A stretch of DNA of 36,670 nucleotides, from NCBI GenBank assembly GCA_001460835.1, contig CYKH01000162.1:5384-42053 (forward strand). The letters are read 5' to 3'. Below the pieces are notes generated by a model that saw only the letters and a program-made list of their open reading frames with translations, did not search any database and was not told the DNA's origin. The translations under genes were made by a program, and so were the position numbers. Positions 34,479 to 36,670 of the stretch are shown piece after piece. This DNA comes from Bodo saltans. Lineage: Eukaryota > Euglenozoa > Kinetoplastea > Eubodonida > Bodonidae. Positions within the stretch are counted from its first letter, which is position 1. The number at the start of each line of letters is the position of its first letter.

Positions 34479-34513
34479 AATTTTCCAAACTGACCAACGT
34501 CAATCAGAAATTA

Positions 34514-35788
34514 ATGAGCCACGCTGATGGTCCCTCAGAACTTTTCGAAGTGGGCGCTCACGGAGATGTCTCGCTCTCTCGAGTTCGTGTGGATGTTTCA
34601 ATCTTCTGCTCAACTCCACTGGCACATCTCGGCAAGTGCGCTACCAAGCAGCGACAAGCATCGACGGATGGCGGCGACCATTCAGAAGTGAATCCGCCAT
34701 CGTCGACTTCCGGGCAGGAGGTTAGTACATCTCCAACCAGTGAGAAAAAAGAAGAATCAGCTGACACTTGCTCTACTGGACTACGAGTTTACGACGGCGC
34801 TATGGTCCTCGCTGAGTTCTTCGCAAGCAAAATATTTTCACAGTCTCAATTATTTCAGCAATTCGTCAACAACTTTGACAGCACTACTTCTCCGGTAGCA
34901 CCGTCCTCCTCTGACCTGAGACACTTTGTTGCTTTAGAGCTTGGCTGTGGGTGTGGACTCGCCGGACTCACGCTGTGGCATGTGCTCAGTCAAGAAAAAC
35001 ACATCATAAAACAACAACATGATGGTAAGAACAAGAATGATGTGCCACCCCTGGTGGTCCTTACAGACGCTTCAAAGCCTTGTCTTGAATTTGTGCATCG
35101 GAATTACGATGCCCTCAAGACCTCTACTGCACGTCTTGATGATTCTGTCGACACAAATGCGGACTTGGACATTAGAGTGCTCGACTGGGAGCAACCTGCC
35201 TCGTTCTTTTCAGAGGGCAGTGAAGATGCAGGCAAGTTTTGGGCTGCTGCTGCTGCTGTGAATGCCGCATCGCCGCAGCAGCATTTGGGCGAGTCGAACG
35301 CCCGCCGCCGAGGTGGGGCTGATATCGTCTTTGGTTCAGATCTAGTGTACTTCAATGCGAGCCCATTTTCTCTGTTCAACGTGGCGGAGAAGATGATGCG
35401 CTATGATGGTAACAACGACGAACATGATGAAGCACAACAACCTGTTGTTGCTACCTCTTTGGTGTTTCCACCTGTGTTGGTGCTCTGTCATCACTGTCGC
35501 ATCGCCAACGGCGTTGCAATTTTGAATCGAGCTGCGTCCGCCGCTGGGTTGACGTTGTTTTCCCTGTCACTCGCGTCGTTTCTTCCTGAAACAGAAATTT
35601 CGTCCCGTTGTCGCGGAGGGATGCATTTCTTGATTGGTTGCCGCACTCATGATGCTGCGAAAGTCCAACGCGAATTGTTTTCCGAAAGTGCTGCTGGGCA
35701 AGGCGTCGTACTGAACGTGTTCTGTGAAGGTGAAGTAGACGACACTGCCGCCGCCATGATGATGTGCGGACTTGGCGATGATGAATGA
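34514..35788 (+). CDS. METTL21-like (Methyltransf_16) protein methyltransferase
   Basis: The product has 424 residues. This family uses SAM to methylate lysines of chaperones, elongation factors and similar proteins; the substrate here is unknown. Seven-beta-strand landmarks: LRVYDGAMVLAEFF just before the fold, motif I ALELGCGCGLAGLTLWHV (about residues 140-157), VVLTDASKPCLEFVHRNYDAL (motif II with an acidic ribose-binding Asp), LDIRVLDWEQP, and GADIVFGSDLVYFNASPF in the position of the family's DxxY segment. Ser/Thr-rich and Ala/Gln-rich inserts lengthen it beyond the 220-300 residues usual for METTL21 members. The start at 34514 (MSHADGPSELF) is the first ATG after the acceptor. Which METTL21/22/18 subgroup it belongs to cannot be settled by eye. 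Confidence 0.8.
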   Translation: MSHADGPSELFEVGAHGDVSLSRVRVDVSIFCSTPLAHLGKCATKQRQASTDGGDHSEVNPPSSTSGQEVSTSPTSEKKEESADTCSTGLRVYDGAMVLAEFFASKIFSQSQLFQQFVNNFDSTTSPVAPSSSDLRHFVALELGCGCGLAGLTLWHVLSQEKHIIKQQHDGKNKNDVPPLVVLTDASKPCLEFVHRNYDALKTSTARLDDSVDTNADLDIRVLDWEQPASFFSEGSEDAGKFWAAAAAVNAASPQQHLGESNARRRGGADIVFGSDLVYFNASPFSLFNVAEKMMRYDGNNDEHDEAQQPVVATSLVFPPVLVLCHHCRIANGVAILNRAASAAGLTLFSLSLASFLPETEISSRCRGGMHFLIGCRTHDAAKVQRELFSESAAGQGVVLNVFCEGEVDDTAAAMMMCGLGDDE

Positions 35789-36041
35789 TGCATTTCCAGT
35801 TTTGTTAACAGTCCTACACGGTTAATAGAAAAACGATTTTGTGGTATTTATTTTAAAGCTCCTGTATGATTCTTCGGCAAAGATATTACCGTTGTATTTT
35901 GTTTCTGTGGTGAGAGTGAGAGTAGAGAACGAACAACATTAACAAAAGCACACATGATTGTCTCTTCACATTAATATTCCCAACCGAGAGGCGTTTCACA
36001 AAAAAACTCCGACACAGCGTTGTGGAGCATTGAATAAATTT
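35789..36041 (+). other. intergenic spacer before the LRR remnant
   Basis: This 253-nt AT-rich stretch holds the METTL21-like 3' UTR. There is no strong polypyrimidine tract, unlike most genes here, consistent with the LRR remnant being non-functional. Confidence 0.4.
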
Positions 36042-36670
36042 ATGTGCGGTGACCACTCGACATTCTGCGGACAACAATCCTTACCACTTGCAGCAAACAA
36101 GGTTAGATTGGGGAAATATCTCACGCCACAGCCTGCCATCAAACGAAGTCTTACTGTATTACTGCGGCACCTTGATCTTCGCGGCTGCGTCAACATTACA
36201 AACATTGGCCTTAAGTGCGTTTTCTCGTTGCAGCAGTTGCAGCATCTCGTTGTGTGTCGCTGCGACCAAATCACGGATTCTGGTCTAGGGAGCATTTTCT
36301 TGCTGCGGCACCTGCGTCATCTTGACCTTAGCTTGTGCAACAAGATTACCGACGCGGGGCTTGCGAATGTTTTCTCGCTCTCCAGCAGCTGCGGTATATC
36401 TTTCTCTCTGTAGTTGTAACGAAATCTCCGATTCTGATTCTGTGGACGTTTCCTCCCTGCAGGCGCTTGTGTGCATCTTTTAGATTTATCTACTTTGCTA
36501 CAAGATCGCAGATGCATGCCTTGAGAGCCTTGCCTCGCTGCAACGACTCGAAGTGCTTGATCTTCGCCATACCAGCATCACTGATGTTGGGTTAGCGAGT
36601 ATTGCCTCCTCAATGCAGCAGCTACATTATTTGCATCTACAGGGCTCACACAGGACAACGCGCAGTGGCC
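36042..36670 (+). pseudogene. leucine-rich-repeat (RNI-like) protein, broken and 3'-partial
   Basis: Frame 3 from ATG 36042 (MCGDHSTF) encodes cysteine-containing LRRs: LRHLDLRGCVNITNIGLKCV, LQHLVVCRCDQITDSGLGSI and LRHLDLSLCNKITDAGLANV. These have the 24-26-residue period of the F-box/RNI type. The frame ends at TAG 36411-36413. LRR character resumes briefly in frame 2 (LQQLRYI, about 36380) and then in frame 1 (LCSCNEISDSD, a TAG at 36479-36481, then LASLQRLEVLDLRHTSITDVGLASIASS), which runs to the window edge. At least two frame changes plus an in-frame stop make this a pseudogene remnant. The N-terminus before the first repeat is very short. LRR genes of this sort are often multicopy in bodonids (background knowledge), so decay of a family member is plausible. 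Confidence 0.75.

Larger units (their letters stand above)
34147..34513 (+). other. intergenic spacer between Spb1 and the METTL21-like gene
   Basis: The 367-nt spacer holds 3' UTR sequence, a (CA)10 microsatellite at 34380-34399 and two T-rich tracts. No gene or RNA is recognised. Confidence 0.5.

Overview
The window looks like nuclear DNA of a kinetoplastid, most likely a free-living bodonid of the Bodo saltans type (inference). All convincing genes lie on the + strand, head to tail, with no recognisable introns and short spacers. Most starts are the first ATG after a polypyrimidine tract and an AG, as expected for polycistronic transcription with spliced-leader trans-splicing. Clear eukaryotic families (Spb1, UNC119, TEX261/Svp26, TBC1D22-like) rule out bacteria. 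A UDP-sugar pyrophosphorylase ending in a PTS1-like AKM tripeptide fits glycosome-bearing kinetoplastids. The species name cannot be proven from the sequence alone.

Layout. 1-1666: end of an NHL-repeat membrane protein broken by three frame changes. 1997-3181: secreted PAN/mucin-like protein. 3409-4053: TEX261/Svp26 ER-Golgi cargo adaptor. 4311-5399: branched-chain aminotransferase. 6193-9471: a remarkable fusion of an M64-peptidase-like ectodomain (HQxxH instead of HExxH), an extra membrane segment, a tetraspanin-like four-helix unit and two EF-hands. It is flanked at both ends by short non-triplet tandem duplications, and the 3' one cuts off a 55-residue tail. 10291-11364: ubiquitin-like/coiled-coil gene interrupted by a 19-bp duplication. 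11496-11660: possible small zinc-ribbon ORF. 11827-12471: UNC119. 13114-14948: TBC1D22-like RabGAP with one frame change inside a low-complexity insert. 15187-17475: UDP-sugar pyrophosphorylase. 17646-20279: secreted beta-propeller-like glycoprotein. 20653-21585 and 21946-23556: a tandem pair of FG-repeat proteins, the first degenerate with an in-frame TAG. 23708-31102: a 2464-residue surface protein with a huge N-glycosylatable ectodomain, about seven membrane helices and a long cytoplasmic tail. 31342-34146: Spb1 rRNA 2'-O-methyltransferase. 34514-35788: METTL21-like methyltransferase. 36042-36670: broken leucine-rich-repeat gene running off the right edge.

The genes do not form one pathway, which is normal for kinetoplastid polycistrons, where neighbours share transcription but not function. 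Two themes stand out. First, a large share of the DNA codes for surface or secreted proteins (NHL protein, PAN/mucin, M64-tetraspanin, beta-propeller, 2464-residue protein), as expected of a phagotrophic free-living flagellate with a diverse cell surface. Second, reading-frame lesions are concentrated in the first 15 kb and at the right edge, while the genes from 15 to 35.8 kb are intact apart from the FG paralogue. The lesions may be real pseudogenes or errors of assembly or sequencing, and this matters for interpreting the M64-tetraspanin gene.
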